Of a stretch of 16,835 nt of DNA, positions 9,202-15,217 are shown in pieces. Origin of the DNA: Syntrophaceae bacterium (GTDB lineage: Bacteria; Desulfobacterota; Syntrophia; Syntrophales; Smithellaceae); the NCBI GenBank assembly GCA_003506745.1, contig DNYQ01000135.1, positions 1 through 16,835 of the forward strand, read 5' to 3'. How positions within the stretch are numbered: position 1 is the first letter of the stretch; each line of letters starts with the position of its first letter. A program made the position numbers and the translations under genes. Below the pieces are notes generated by a model that worked only from the letters and a program-made list of their open reading frames with translations, did not search any database and was not told where the DNA came from.

Positions 9202-9564
9202 CTATTCCACCTTCAGTGTCGCTGTTTTGCTGCCCTGGATATTGCAGGTCACCGTGACCTCCAGGACATCATTGGGTGCAGCCGGAACCTTGTACGTGTA
9301 GGCGAAGGTTTCCTTGCCGGTTTGCGACGTGTAGCTCTTGATGTCGGCAGGCTCGTTGTTCTTTTTGATGGCAACCTGCTTGATGTAGTGCATGCCCGTA
9401 AAAGACGACTTATGCGTGATGGTTACCGTCAGGGTTTGCGTCGGCATATCATAGCCCAGGGCGATGTCCTTGGGTGGATCGGCCAGTGCGTGTTGAGGCA
9501 ACATAAACCAGGCGGCCAGAAGCCAGGCGCAGAAAAGTATGGTCATTGAAAATTTATTTTTCAT
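9202..9564 (-). CDS. Exported desulfoferrodoxin-like beta-sandwich protein with incomplete iron site
   Basis: This 120-residue protein has a signal peptide (1 to about 28, cleavage after ALA) and a single small domain. The domain follows the pattern of the superoxide reductase (desulfoferrodoxin centre II) fold: beta strands with THKSSFTGMHYIKQV at 50-64 and TCNIQG at 106-111. True desulfoferrodoxin, also in this window, has [13 protein letters not shown] and YCNLHG at the matching places. Thus His51, His59 and Cys107 could correspond to iron ligands, but the last His is Gln110, no counterpart of the KHVPV histidine is seen in the mature part, and the two His are 8 rather than 6 residues apart. 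It is therefore unlikely to be a normal superoxide reductase; a changed metal site or an Ig-like carrier/adhesive role is possible. CAGGAGG lies 7 nt before the ATG. It directly precedes tamA. Fold similarity is my reading, not a search result. Confidence 0.7.
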   Translation of the reverse strand: MKNKFSMTILFCAWLLAAWFMLPQHALADPPKDIALGYDMPTQTLTVTITHKSSFTGMHYIKQVAIKKNNEPADIKSYTSQTGKETFAYTYKVPAAPNDVLEVTVTCNIQGSKTATLKVE

Positions 9565-9632
9565 AATTCAACCTCCTGATGGTTTGTTATTTTTTACAGT
9601 CAACGGGCGCGATGCCTTCTGCACGGGTAAAA

Positions 9633-10193
9633 CTAACCGGGGAATTTGGCATCCAAGAGTTTGCCGCCAATGAGCCCCAGCAAAGCGCCGCACAGTGAGA
9701 CGATGATGGTCAGAACGAAATAGATCATGTGTGTTGGCGTGTTCAGAATCTGTTCCGATAAAACGAGCGCCGCCATCACGACGGCTGTAATGAAAAAAAT
9801 CAGGCTCAGGATGATTTTTTTTCTTAGCAGAGGCGTTGTGACTTTTCGAAATCTTAATTTGCCGTCCATCAGACCGGTGGCTATGGCGGGTATCAAAAAG
9901 AACGGCAGCAGCACCGACAGGGTTTTTATCGTCGAAGACAGCGTTTCCATGAGGCTTTGCGGAACAAAGAAGGCGAAGCATGAAAGGATGAACAGCGTTA
10001 AAGCGAAGGCCTGCGGGAAATGAACCATAACCGGGTGGGTGTGCAGATCCAGGATTCTCCGCCTTTTGAGGGATACGGGATGATTATAAGGTTCAAACAT
10101 TTTGGCCGGGACGCCGCAAGCCGGGCAGACGTCTTTGATATTGCCCTGATCGGTAACGTAACCGCAAGCTTTACATCTCATAAGATTAGCCAT
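9633..10193 (-). CDS. Rubredoxin-like domain fused to DUF2231-type membrane domain
   Basis: From the ATG at 10193 (AGGGAG upstream) the protein has 186 residues. Residues 1-40 form a rubredoxin-type or zinc-ribbon knuckle with Cys7, Cys10, Cys23 and Cys26 (CKACG ... CPACG) followed by AKMFEPY, much like rubrerythrin tails. Residues about 52-186 form a membrane domain with four hydrophobic helices. It begins with DLHTHPVMVHFPQAF, the HP-hVHFP signature of DUF2231-type proteins, whose histidines may bind haem or metal. This arrangement suggests that electrons pass from a small iron-sulfur-free Fe(Cys)4 site to a membrane redox partner, but the reaction is unknown. It is divergent from cydAB across a 132-nt gap and is probably the first gene of the - strand run leading to tamA/tamB. 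The frame extends upstream to an ATG at 10223 without a good ribosome-binding site. Confidence 0.8.
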   Translation of the reverse strand: MANLMRCKACGYVTDQGNIKDVCPACGVPAKMFEPYNHPVSLKRRRILDLHTHPVMVHFPQAFALTLFILSCFAFFVPQSLMETLSSTIKTLSVLLPFFLIPAIATGLMDGKLRFRKVTTPLLRKKIILSLIFFITAVVMAALVLSEQILNTPTHMIYFVLTIIVSLCGALLGLIGGKLLDAKFPG

Positions 10194-10268
10194 AGCGCTT
10201 CTCCCTGTCTGCTGAGTTTGCATTTATACTAATACAATTTCGCTGGAAATGACAACAGAAATTAATGA

Positions 10269-10297
10269 TTGAAAAAGGCGGGACAATTCTATATTCT
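10269..10297 (+). promoter_or_regulatory. Candidate promoter of cydAB
   Basis: TTGAAA (10269-10274) and TATTCT (10292-10297) are separated by exactly 17 nt, giving a start near 10303 and a leader of about 23 nt before the GGAGGA site and ATG of cydA. It also shows that the open frame upstream of the cydA ATG is promoter DNA rather than coding sequence. No obvious operator palindrome is seen. Confidence 0.5.
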
Positions 10298-10325
10298 ACT
10301 TTCCACTACAATCATGGAGGAAGCT

Positions 10326-11636
10326 ATGGACGCGTTATTCCTTGCCCGTTTGCAATTCGCCTTTACCATCGGATTCCATTTTCTCTTTCCGGCCATGACG
10401 CTGGGTGTCGCTCTGATTATTTTGATTTCCGAAACACTGCATCTGGCCACCAAGGATGATGTGTATCGAAAAATTACGGATCTGCTCGCCAGGCTGCTGG
10501 GGCTGATTTTTGTGGTCGGCGCGGCCACCGGCATCGTTATGGAATTTTCTTTCGGCACCAACTGGTCTCAATATTCGCGCACGGTGGGGGATATCTTCGG
10601 GCCGATCCTGGCCGCCGAAGGCGTCATCGCTTTTTTCCTGGAGTCGGTTTTTGTCGGCGTTCTGATTTTCGGCCGAAAGAAAGTATCGCCCAAGGTTTAC
10701 TGGGTTTCCGCTCTTCTGGTGTTCGTCGGCGGCCATTTATCCGCCTTCTGGATTATTGTGGCCAATTCCTGGATGCAGACGCCGGCCGGTTATGAAGTGA
10801 GCGCCATGGGCAAGGTGATTCTGACGGATTTCGGCGCCGCTGTTTTTAATCCGTCCACCGTTGCCCGTTTTCTGCACACCGTTTTGGCCACCTGGATCAC
10901 CGGCGCTGTTTTGGTTTGCGGGATTGCCGGTTACTACGTCCGGAAAGGCCTGCACGGTGAGACCGCCCGGACCATGCTCAAAATCGGCATTATTCTTTTC
11001 GCGATCACGCCTATTTTGCAGTTGGGTGCGGCCCACGGCCACGCGATTCAGGTGATCAATTATCAGCCGATGAAGGCGGCGGCGATGGAAGGGCATTTTG
11101 AGACAGCCCGGGGCGCGGATATCTACGTTTTCGGATATGTCGATGAGGCCAATGAAAAAACCTACGGCCTTTATATCCCCAAAGGGTTAAGCTTTTTGTA
11201 TAACTTCGATTTCAACTCGGAAATCAAAGGACTGCGGGAAGTGGCGAAAAAAGACTGGCCGCCGGTAAACCTGGTGTTTCAATCTTATCACATCATGGTG
11301 ACGCTGGGCGGGATCTTTATCGGCCTGGGGCTTGTGGGGGGCTTGCTCTTGTGGACGGGAAAACTCTACGCTGCGAAGTGGTATCTATGGTTACTGCCTT
11401 TTCTGATTCCGCTTGCACACCTGGCTCATGAAACGGGCTGGATCACCGCGGAGGTCGGCCGCCAGCCCTGGATTATCCAGAATCTGATGAAAACGGCCCA
11501 TGCCTCGTCGGTTGTGGTGTCGGCCGGTGAAATTGCCTTCAGTCTGATCATGTTTTTTCTGATCTATCTGCTTTTGTCCGTCATGTTTGTTTTTCTGTTC
11601 GTTAAAATCGTCAAGCAGGGGCCTGCGGCTTCTTAA
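10326..11636 (+). CDS. cydA: Cytochrome bd quinol oxidase subunit I
   Basis: CydA oxidises membrane quinol and carries haems b558, b595 and d, reducing O2 to water without pumping protons. From the ATG at 10326 it has 436 residues and about nine membrane helices. Haem ligands are recognisable: His18 in TIGFHFLFP (E. coli His19), His184 in RFLHTVLATW (E. coli His186) and Met324 in YHIMV (E. coli Met393). FSFGTNW and the GDIFGP-AAEG-FFLES block carry the acidic residues near haems b595/d, and GRQPW is present. It is about 86 residues shorter than E. coli CydA (522), which matches the short quinol-binding loop class. The ATG has GGAGGA 3 nt upstream; the frame runs on to a TTG at 10269, which is in the promoter. 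cydB follows after 26 nt. In anaerobes this high-affinity oxidase is generally considered an O2-scavenging enzyme. Confidence 0.97.
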   Translation: MDALFLARLQFAFTIGFHFLFPAMTLGVALIILISETLHLATKDDVYRKITDLLARLLGLIFVVGAATGIVMEFSFGTNWSQYSRTVGDIFGPILAAEGVIAFFLESVFVGVLIFGRKKVSPKVYWVSALLVFVGGHLSAFWIIVANSWMQTPAGYEVSAMGKVILTDFGAAVFNPSTVARFLHTVLATWITGAVLVCGIAGYYVRKGLHGETARTMLKIGIILFAITPILQLGAAHGHAIQVINYQPMKAAAMEGHFETARGADIYVFGYVDEANEKTYGLYIPKGLSFLYNFDFNSEIKGLREVAKKDWPPVNLVFQSYHIMVTLGGIFIGLGLVGGLLLWTGKLYAAKWYLWLLPFLIPLAHLAHETGWITAEVGRQPWIIQNLMKTAHASSVVVSAGEIAFSLIMFFLIYLLLSVMFVFLFVKIVKQGPAAS

Positions 11637-11662
11637 ATATGCGGTAAGGGGGATCGACGTCG

Positions 11663-12673
11663 ATGGAAAATATTCAGAACTTTCAAATCCTGTGGTTTGT
11701 TTTAATTTTCATCCTGCTGCTGGGCTATGCGCTTTTGGACGGATTTGATTTGGGCCTGGCCGCCCTGCTGCAGTTTTTGGGGAAGACAAAAGAAGAAAAA
11801 GATACGCTCATTGCTTCCATCGGCCCGGTCTGGGACGGCAACGAAGTCTGGCTGATTACCGGCGGCGGCGCGCTTTTTGCCGCCTTTCCCCATGCTTATG
11901 CCACCGCGTTTTCCGGTTTTTATCTGGCAATGATGCTGGTTTTGCTGGCCTTGATTTTTCGGGCGGTTTCGATGGAGTTCCGGGCTAACGATCCGGTGCG
12001 CGCCGGTCTTTGGGAAAAAGCATTGGTTGGCGGGAGTGCGCTGGCGGCTTTGCTGTTTGGCGTGGCGCTGGGCAATGTGATCTACGGCGTGCCGCTGGAC
12101 GGCAGAATGGAATACACCGGAAGTTTTTTTACGCTGCTTCGTCCCGTCCCGCTGTTGTTCGGCATTACGGGTTTTGCCGCTGTGTTGTTGCAGGGTGCGT
12201 CCTGGGCGGTGATGAAAACGGAAGGGCAGGTGCAGGAGCGATCTTTTAAAGCCGCGCAGACTTTGACGTGGATCAATGCCATCCTGGCGGTGATTTATTT
12301 TGTAGTCCTGTTTAACGCCGTTCCGAATCTCCCGGGAAATGCGTTGTTTTATGTCGCGGTTGTTTTTACCTTTGCGGGATTGATTGGATTATTTTTTTCT
12401 CTTCGCAAAAAAAATGACGCAGGCCCGTTCTGGGAATCATCTTTTTCGTTTATCGGCTTGTTTCTGGCCGCGGGCGCGGCGCAGTTTCCCAACCTGATCA
12501 CCGCTTCCAACGATCCGAACTTCAGCCTGACTATTTACAACAGTTCCACCAGCCTTTACACGCTGCAGGTCATGGCGGTCATCGCGCTGGTCGGCATGCC
12601 GATCGTGATCGGCTACGCCCTCTTTGTCTATCGCCTGTTCAAGGGAAAAGCCAAAGCTGACGATCATTATTAA
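11663..12673 (+). CDS. cydB: Cytochrome bd quinol oxidase subunit II
   Basis: This 336-residue, highly hydrophobic protein has about eight to nine membrane helices. It is the structural partner of CydA and completes the bd oxidase; it carries no haem in well-studied enzymes. The family signature is plain at the N-terminus: LLGYALLDGFDLGLAALL (about 19-36), then SIGPVWDGNEVWLITGGGALFAAFP (about 53-77), followed by FRAVSMEFR. AAGGGGG lies 11 nt before the ATG. It is somewhat shorter than E. coli CydB (379). No CydX-like small subunit or cydCD maturation genes are present in the window. Confidence 0.96.
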   Translation: MENIQNFQILWFVLIFILLLGYALLDGFDLGLAALLQFLGKTKEEKDTLIASIGPVWDGNEVWLITGGGALFAAFPHAYATAFSGFYLAMMLVLLALIFRAVSMEFRANDPVRAGLWEKALVGGSALAALLFGVALGNVIYGVPLDGRMEYTGSFFTLLRPVPLLFGITGFAAVLLQGASWAVMKTEGQVQERSFKAAQTLTWINAILAVIYFVVLFNAVPNLPGNALFYVAVVFTFAGLIGLFFSLRKKNDAGPFWESSFSFIGLFLAAGAAQFPNLITASNDPNFSLTIYNSSTSLYTLQVMAVIALVGMPIVIGYALFVYRLFKGKAKADDHY

Positions 12674-12736
12674 AAGCTGCCCTGCGCTTATATAAGAGGA
12701 CGAGGCATACAGGTAAGCAAAGATTGAGGAGGAATC

Positions 12737-13030
12737 ATGAATTTGCATACTTTTAAAGCTACTTCGGTTTTAAAAGAAACAGGGATGAGGGTGGAAAGCG
12801 AGGTAAGGGGGTTTAAGGCCGTCGCCGATGAACCCAAGAACCTCGGCGGGACGGATACGGGAATGAGTCCCGTAGAGACCCTCCTGTGCGCTGTGGGCGC
12901 CTGCCAGTGTATGACGGCCCGCTTCTTTGCCAAGTCTCTAAAGGTCGATCTGAAACGCATCCGGCATCCGTTCCGAAGTGATTTGTGTGTGAGAGCCGGG
13001 GGAAGGATTCCCCCGGCCTCACGGGTTTGA
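12737..13030 (+). pseudogene. 3'-truncated OsmC-family gene
   Basis: The ORF of 97 codons begins with a good GGAGGA site and an ATG. Residues 1 to about 74 closely follow the YhfA-like branch of the OsmC/Ohr superfamily (thiol peroxidase-like hydroperoxide-detoxifying proteins): GMRVESEVRGFKAVADEP, then GGTDTGMSPVETLLCAVGACQCM (about 38-60), with the first conserved Cys region. The family normally continues with an EGDLD-type strand and a second half to about 140-150 residues. Here similarity stops after KVDLKRI (near 12960), and about 22 unrelated codons run through a strong hairpin to the stop. I looked in the other two frames and saw no continuation, so this is a 3' deletion rather than a simple frameshift. 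The product would lack half the fold and the second active-site region. It sits 63 nt after cydB, apparently as the last gene of that operon. Confidence 0.75.
12989..13022. terminator. Strong bidirectional hairpin between convergent operons
   Basis: GTGAG-A-GCCGGGGGAA (12989-13004) pairs with TTCCCCCGGC-CTCAC (13008-13022): 15 base pairs, one bulged A and a GGA loop. It lies inside the final codons of the truncated OsmC ORF and just beyond the stop codon of the convergent rubrerythrin gene, so it can end transcription from both sides. On the + strand it is followed by the moderately T-rich GGGTTTGATTTATTTC. Confidence 0.7.
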
Positions 13031-13031
13031 T

Positions 13032-13550
13032 TTATTTCAGCCTCTCCTCCGATAAGTGCAAGTGGTCTGTCTCGATTTCCACCAAGGCATCAAAAAGCTG
13101 CCTGATCCTGGGATGATCCGCTCCGGCGGCCGCCTTTCTGTAAAAGTTGATGGCCCGAGTTTCTCTGGCGTGAGATTCTTTCAGGTTTTCGACATTTTCC
13201 GTGTGACAGGCGTCCCCGCCTGGCGCGACGGATCCCAGCTTGAGTATTTTTCTCCAGATGGACGCATGCTCCGCCTCAATCTTGCCCAGCGCCTTGAACA
13301 AAATCTTTCCCTCGGGATTATTCGTTTGATTGGCCGCACATGCATAAAATGCCGAATTGCTGATCTCCACCTTGAGCGCGTGTTCGACATTGGCCCGATC
13401 CTTCGCGCTGAGTTCCACATCAAAGTTCACCGGAGCCTCTTTGGCTTCCACGATGTACTCGATATGTGCGCCACAGAAAGGGCAGTTCGCCGGGGGACTG
13501 GCGCCGATATAGGCTTCGCCGCAAATAATGCACCTGTATAATTTAACCAT
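13032..13550 (-). CDS. Rubrerythrin-family protein with N-terminal rubredoxin domain (reverse rubrerythrin)
   Basis: This 172-residue protein has an N-terminal rubredoxin-type Fe(Cys)4 domain (Cys7, Cys10, Cys23, Cys26: CIICG ... CPFCG) followed by a ferritin-like four-helix domain (about 48-172). Diiron ligands are suggested by Glu in VEHALKVEIS, by EAEH in GKIEAEHASIW, by ESHARE and by VEIETDHLHL near the C-terminus. Rubrerythrins reduce hydrogen peroxide with electrons passed from rubredoxin-type centres. The domain order here is the reverse of classical rubrerythrin, known from oxygen-responsive proteins of anaerobes such as clostridia. AAAGG lies 7 nt before the ATG. It is the last gene of the - strand cluster, 53 nt after desulfoferrodoxin, and converges on the truncated OsmC gene. 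Confidence 0.85.
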   Translation of the reverse strand: MVKLYRCIICGEAYIGASPPANCPFCGAHIEYIVEAKEAPVNFDVELSAKDRANVEHALKVEISNSAFYACAANQTNNPEGKILFKALGKIEAEHASIWRKILKLGSVAPGGDACHTENVENLKESHARETRAINFYRKAAAGADHPRIRQLFDALVEIETDHLHLSEERLK

Positions 13551-13578
13551 TTGTTTACCTTTCGAAGTTGTTTTTCTT

Positions 13579-13596
13579 TATTGTTCGCAAACAATA
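13579..13596. repeat. Inverted repeat between two oxygen-defence genes
   Basis: TATTGTT (13579-13585) and AACAATA (13590-13596) are perfect 7-bp arms around CGCA. The repeat lies in the 53-nt gap between dfx and the downstream rubrerythrin-type gene. It could be a processing hairpin, a weak terminator without a T-run, or an operator; the sequence does not decide. Confidence 0.35.
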
Positions 13597-13603
13597 GAGT
13601 CGT

Positions 13604-13978
13604 TTACAGCTTCCAGAGGCCATGGAGGTTGCAGTATTCCCGCGCTGTAATTGTGGCGGCCTCGATGGGGAAAAACGCTTCCGGGGCCTGACCTGGCGCC
13701 AAGAACTGGCGATAGGCTTTGCCGTCCGCAATCACTTCGATCCATTCGATGTAATGTTTTTCTTCCATCGGATGGGCCACGCTGCCGACGGTCACCTTGA
13801 TCCCGCCTGCCACTTTTTCCACCACCGGAACATGCTTTTCTTTCGCTGCATCCGTTGTGTTTTCCGTCAGCCGTTTCATGGGCTGATTGCAGCAGACCAG
13901 CTCGCCTTTGCCTTCGTGAAGCACTTCGATGATATGGCCGCATACCTCGCACTTAAACACGTCGTTTCTTTTTGCCAT
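13604..13978 (-). CDS. dfx: Desulfoferrodoxin (two-iron superoxide reductase)
   Basis: This 124-residue cytoplasmic enzyme reduces superoxide to hydrogen peroxide without releasing O2. All known ligands are present at the same numbers as in the classical Desulfovibrio protein. Centre I is Cys10, Cys13, Cys29 and Cys30 (CEVC ... CC). Centre II is His49 (KHVPV), His69 and His75 ([12 protein letters not shown]), Cys116 and His119 (CNLHG). The Glu47-Lys48 pair before His49, which steers superoxide, is also kept. AAGGAGG lies 6 nt before the ATG. It lies 25 nt after rubrerythrin, which would consume the peroxide it makes, and is surely part of that operon. Confidence 0.97.
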   Translation of the reverse strand: MAKRNDVFKCEVCGHIIEVLHEGKGELVCCNQPMKRLTENTTDAAKEKHVPVVEKVAGGIKVTVGSVAHPMEEKHYIEWIEVIADGKAYRQFLAPGQAPEAFFPIEAATITAREYCNLHGLWKL

Positions 13979-14003
13979 GATGAACCTCCTTGATTTAATA
14001 TGA

Positions 14004-14501
14004 TTAATCTACTTTTTTAAACATCTTTCCTTTAGCGCCGCAAACCGGGCAGGTTTCGGGCGCTTCTTTTTCCACGGTATATCCGCATACCGGACAGACA
14101 TAATAACTGTTCGCTTCTTTTGCGCCATCCAGATGGTCCAGTGCCTGCTGATAGAGGGCGGCATGAATTTTTTCCACTTCGTTGGCAAAGTTGAAAGATC
14201 GCTCGGCCTCTTTATGGCCTTCGGCCTTGGCCGTCTCAATCATTGCCGGGTACATGCTTTTGAATTCGTGCGTCTCTCCGGCAATGGCTTCCTGAAGGTT
14301 TTCCCGGGTAGAACGGATGCCTTTCATCGCCTTTAAATGAGCATGGGCGTGAACGGTTTCCGCTTCCGCCGCCGCCCGAAACAGCTTTGCCGCCTGGGGA
14401 AATCCTTCCTGGTCGGCCTTGGCCGCAAAGGCCAGATATTTACGATTCGCTTGTGATTCTCCGGCAAAAGCCTCTTTTAACGCGTCTTCTGTTTTCGACA
14501 T
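14004..14501 (-). CDS. rbr: Rubrerythrin (peroxide reductase)
   Basis: From the ATG at 14501 (GGAGGAG 7 nt upstream) it has 165 residues in classical order. A ferritin-like diiron domain (1 to about 128) has Glu15 in [30 protein letters not shown] and [10 protein letters not shown] as metal-binding helices. A C-terminal rubredoxin domain has Cys136, Cys139, Cys151 and Cys154 (CPVCG ... CPVCG). Rubrerythrin reduces hydrogen peroxide to water, taking electrons from NADH through rubredoxin partners. An in-frame ATG at 14516 would add five residues but removes the ribosome-binding site. The gene sits between the 31-codon ORF and dfx, so superoxide reduction and peroxide removal are encoded together. 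Confidence 0.96.
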   Translation of the reverse strand: MSKTEDALKEAFAGESQANRKYLAFAAKADQEGFPQAAKLFRAAAEAETVHAHAHLKAMKGIRSTRENLQEAIAGETHEFKSMYPAMIETAKAEGHKEAERSFNFANEVEKIHAALYQQALDHLDGAKEANSYYVCPVCGYTVEKEAPETCPVCGAKGKMFKKVD

Positions 14502-14524
14502 AATCATCTCCTCCATTTAAAATT

Positions 14525-14540
14525 TTTTTATTATTAAAAA
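14525..14540. repeat. AT-rich inverted repeat upstream of rubrerythrin
   Basis: TTTTTA (14525-14530) and TAAAAA (14535-14540) flank TTAT. It abuts the stop codon of the 31-codon ORF and lies 24 nt upstream of the rbr start codon. AT-rich palindromes arise easily by chance, but the location and Fur/PerR-box-like base composition make an operator possible. Confidence 0.3.
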
Positions 14541-14636
14541 TCACGCCAGATCGAAGCGGTCAAGGTTGAACGTGCCGTCGCCGGAAATGGGTTTTCTCAT
14601 CCGGCCCGTAACCGGGCATTTGCTTTCTTCGGTCAT
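14541..14636 (-). CDS. 31-residue microORF with catalase-peroxidase-like N-terminus
   Basis: The frame reads MTEESKCPVTGRMRK, then PISGDGTFNLDRFDLA and a TGA stop. A GGAG site lies about 9 nt before the ATG. The opening TEESKCPVTG followed by a Gly-rich turn resembles the N-termini of bacterial KatG catalase-peroxidases as I remember them, where a GTSNRDWWPNQL-type segment comes next; here GDGTFNLDRFDL and then a stop appear instead. It may be a conserved short protein carrying a KatG-like tag, or the stump of a lost katG. It lies between the PerR-type regulator (111 nt away) and rubrerythrin (39 nt away) on the same strand, where a peroxide-defence gene would be expected. Nothing can be said about its biochemical role; the single Cys7 is the only obvious reactive residue. 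Confidence 0.5.
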   Translation of the reverse strand: MTEESKCPVTGRMRKPISGDGTFNLDRFDLA

Positions 14637-14664
14637 GATATTTTCTCCGTTCTGCCGCTATCCT

Positions 14665-14675
14665 GGAATGATTCT
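14665..14675. promoter_or_regulatory. Candidate regulator operator upstream of the microORF/rbr group
   Basis: GGAATGATTCT lies 29 nt upstream of the microORF start and matches the perfect palindrome found just before the Fur/PerR-type gene (15186-15196) at 10 of 11 positions when allowance is made for strand. A shared binding site for the adjacent regulator is inferred. I see no clear -10/-35 pair next to it. Confidence 0.4.
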
Positions 14676-14747
14676 TGATTGAAAAAAATTTAAATTGCTT
14701 CTTTCACCGTTGGTGCCTATGTGCCGCTCAGGCGCAGAATAAGAAGA

Positions 14748-15182
14748 TTAGTCGGGTCGTTTCAGGCAGTCGCGGCAATACCCGTGCAATTCCATTCGGG
14801 TATCTGTGACGATAAAACCCGATTTACGGGCAATGTCTCTGGGTTCAAGAGGTGCAGGGATGTGATAGTCGATAATCGTTCCGCACCGTTTGCAAATCAG
14901 ATTGATATGATCGGACAGATCGACGTCGTAACGGTTTTCCATCCGGTCGAATTCCAGTTGTTTGATCAGTCCGTTTTCGGAAAATTCTTTCAGTGTCGCG
15001 TAAACGGTTGAAAGGCTTACATGTTTTGCTTTTTTGCGCGCCTCGGTGAAGATCATCGTTGCGCCGGGGTGCGCGTAGCGATTCTTTACCAGCGCTTCAA
15101 TAATCGCCGCACGCTGTGGTGTGATTTTGAGGCCTTTTTCCTTTAGCTGACCGATCAGTGCTTCTTTGTCATTGGTTCTCAT
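14748..15182 (-). CDS. Fur-family regulator, PerR-like
   Basis: This 144-residue metal-dependent DNA-binding repressor has an N-terminal winged helix (about 1-82; LKITPQRAAIIEAL and SLSTVYATLKEFSENGLI form the recognition region) and a C-terminal dimerisation/metal domain. The structural zinc site is Cys97/Cys100 (CKRCG) and Cys136/Cys139 (CRDC). Regulatory-site residues comparable to Bacillus PerR are His38 (YAHPGA), Asp86 (RYD), His92 (SDHI) and Asp105; the position of PerR His93 is Asn94. Compact size, the Asp86 position and its oxidative-defence neighbours favour a peroxide sensor over an iron sensor, but this is inferred. The upstream region holds a promoter and two inverted repeats, suggesting autoregulation. 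The ATG has only a weak ribosome-binding site (GGAAT). Confidence 0.85.
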   Translation of the reverse strand: MRTNDKEALIGQLKEKGLKITPQRAAIIEALVKNRYAHPGATMIFTEARKKAKHVSLSTVYATLKEFSENGLIKQLEFDRMENRYDVDLSDHINLICKRCGTIIDYHIPAPLEPRDIARKSGFIVTDTRMELHGYCRDCLKRPD

Positions 15183-15185
15183 ATC

Positions 15186-15196
15186 GGAATCATTCC
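15186..15196. promoter_or_regulatory. Perfect 11-bp palindrome upstream of the PerR-type gene
   Basis: GGAAT-C-ATTCC is a perfect 5-1-5 palindrome, 3 nt upstream of the ATG at 15182. It is repeated almost exactly upstream of the microORF. It overlaps the ribosome-binding region, which would suit autorepression. Confidence 0.45.
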
Positions 15197-15201
15197 AGTT
15201 T

Positions 15202-15217
15202 GATTATCTGAATAATC
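15202..15217. promoter_or_regulatory. Inverted repeat overlapping the regulator's -10 region
   Basis: GATTAT (15202-15207) and ATAATC (15212-15217) are perfect arms around CTGA. The AT-rich dyad resembles Fur/PerR-type boxes in composition, and it covers the predicted -10 of the regulator's promoter. An operator is inferred from position. Confidence 0.45.

Noticed and set aside
10269..10325. Upstream extension of the CydA reading frame to a TTG
   Set aside because: These bases hold the -35 and -10 elements and the ribosome-binding site; CydA proteins begin at MDALFLARLQF.
13056..13541. Open frame of 161 codons on the + strand opposite the reversed rubrerythrin
   Set aside because: The - strand frame has all rubredoxin Cys and diiron residues; the + strand frame has no family pattern.
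14637..14747. Possible terminator after the PerR-type gene
   Set aside because: Only short imperfect stems (for example CACC-AAC-GGTG) and a distant T-run are present; not strong enough to list as a terminator.
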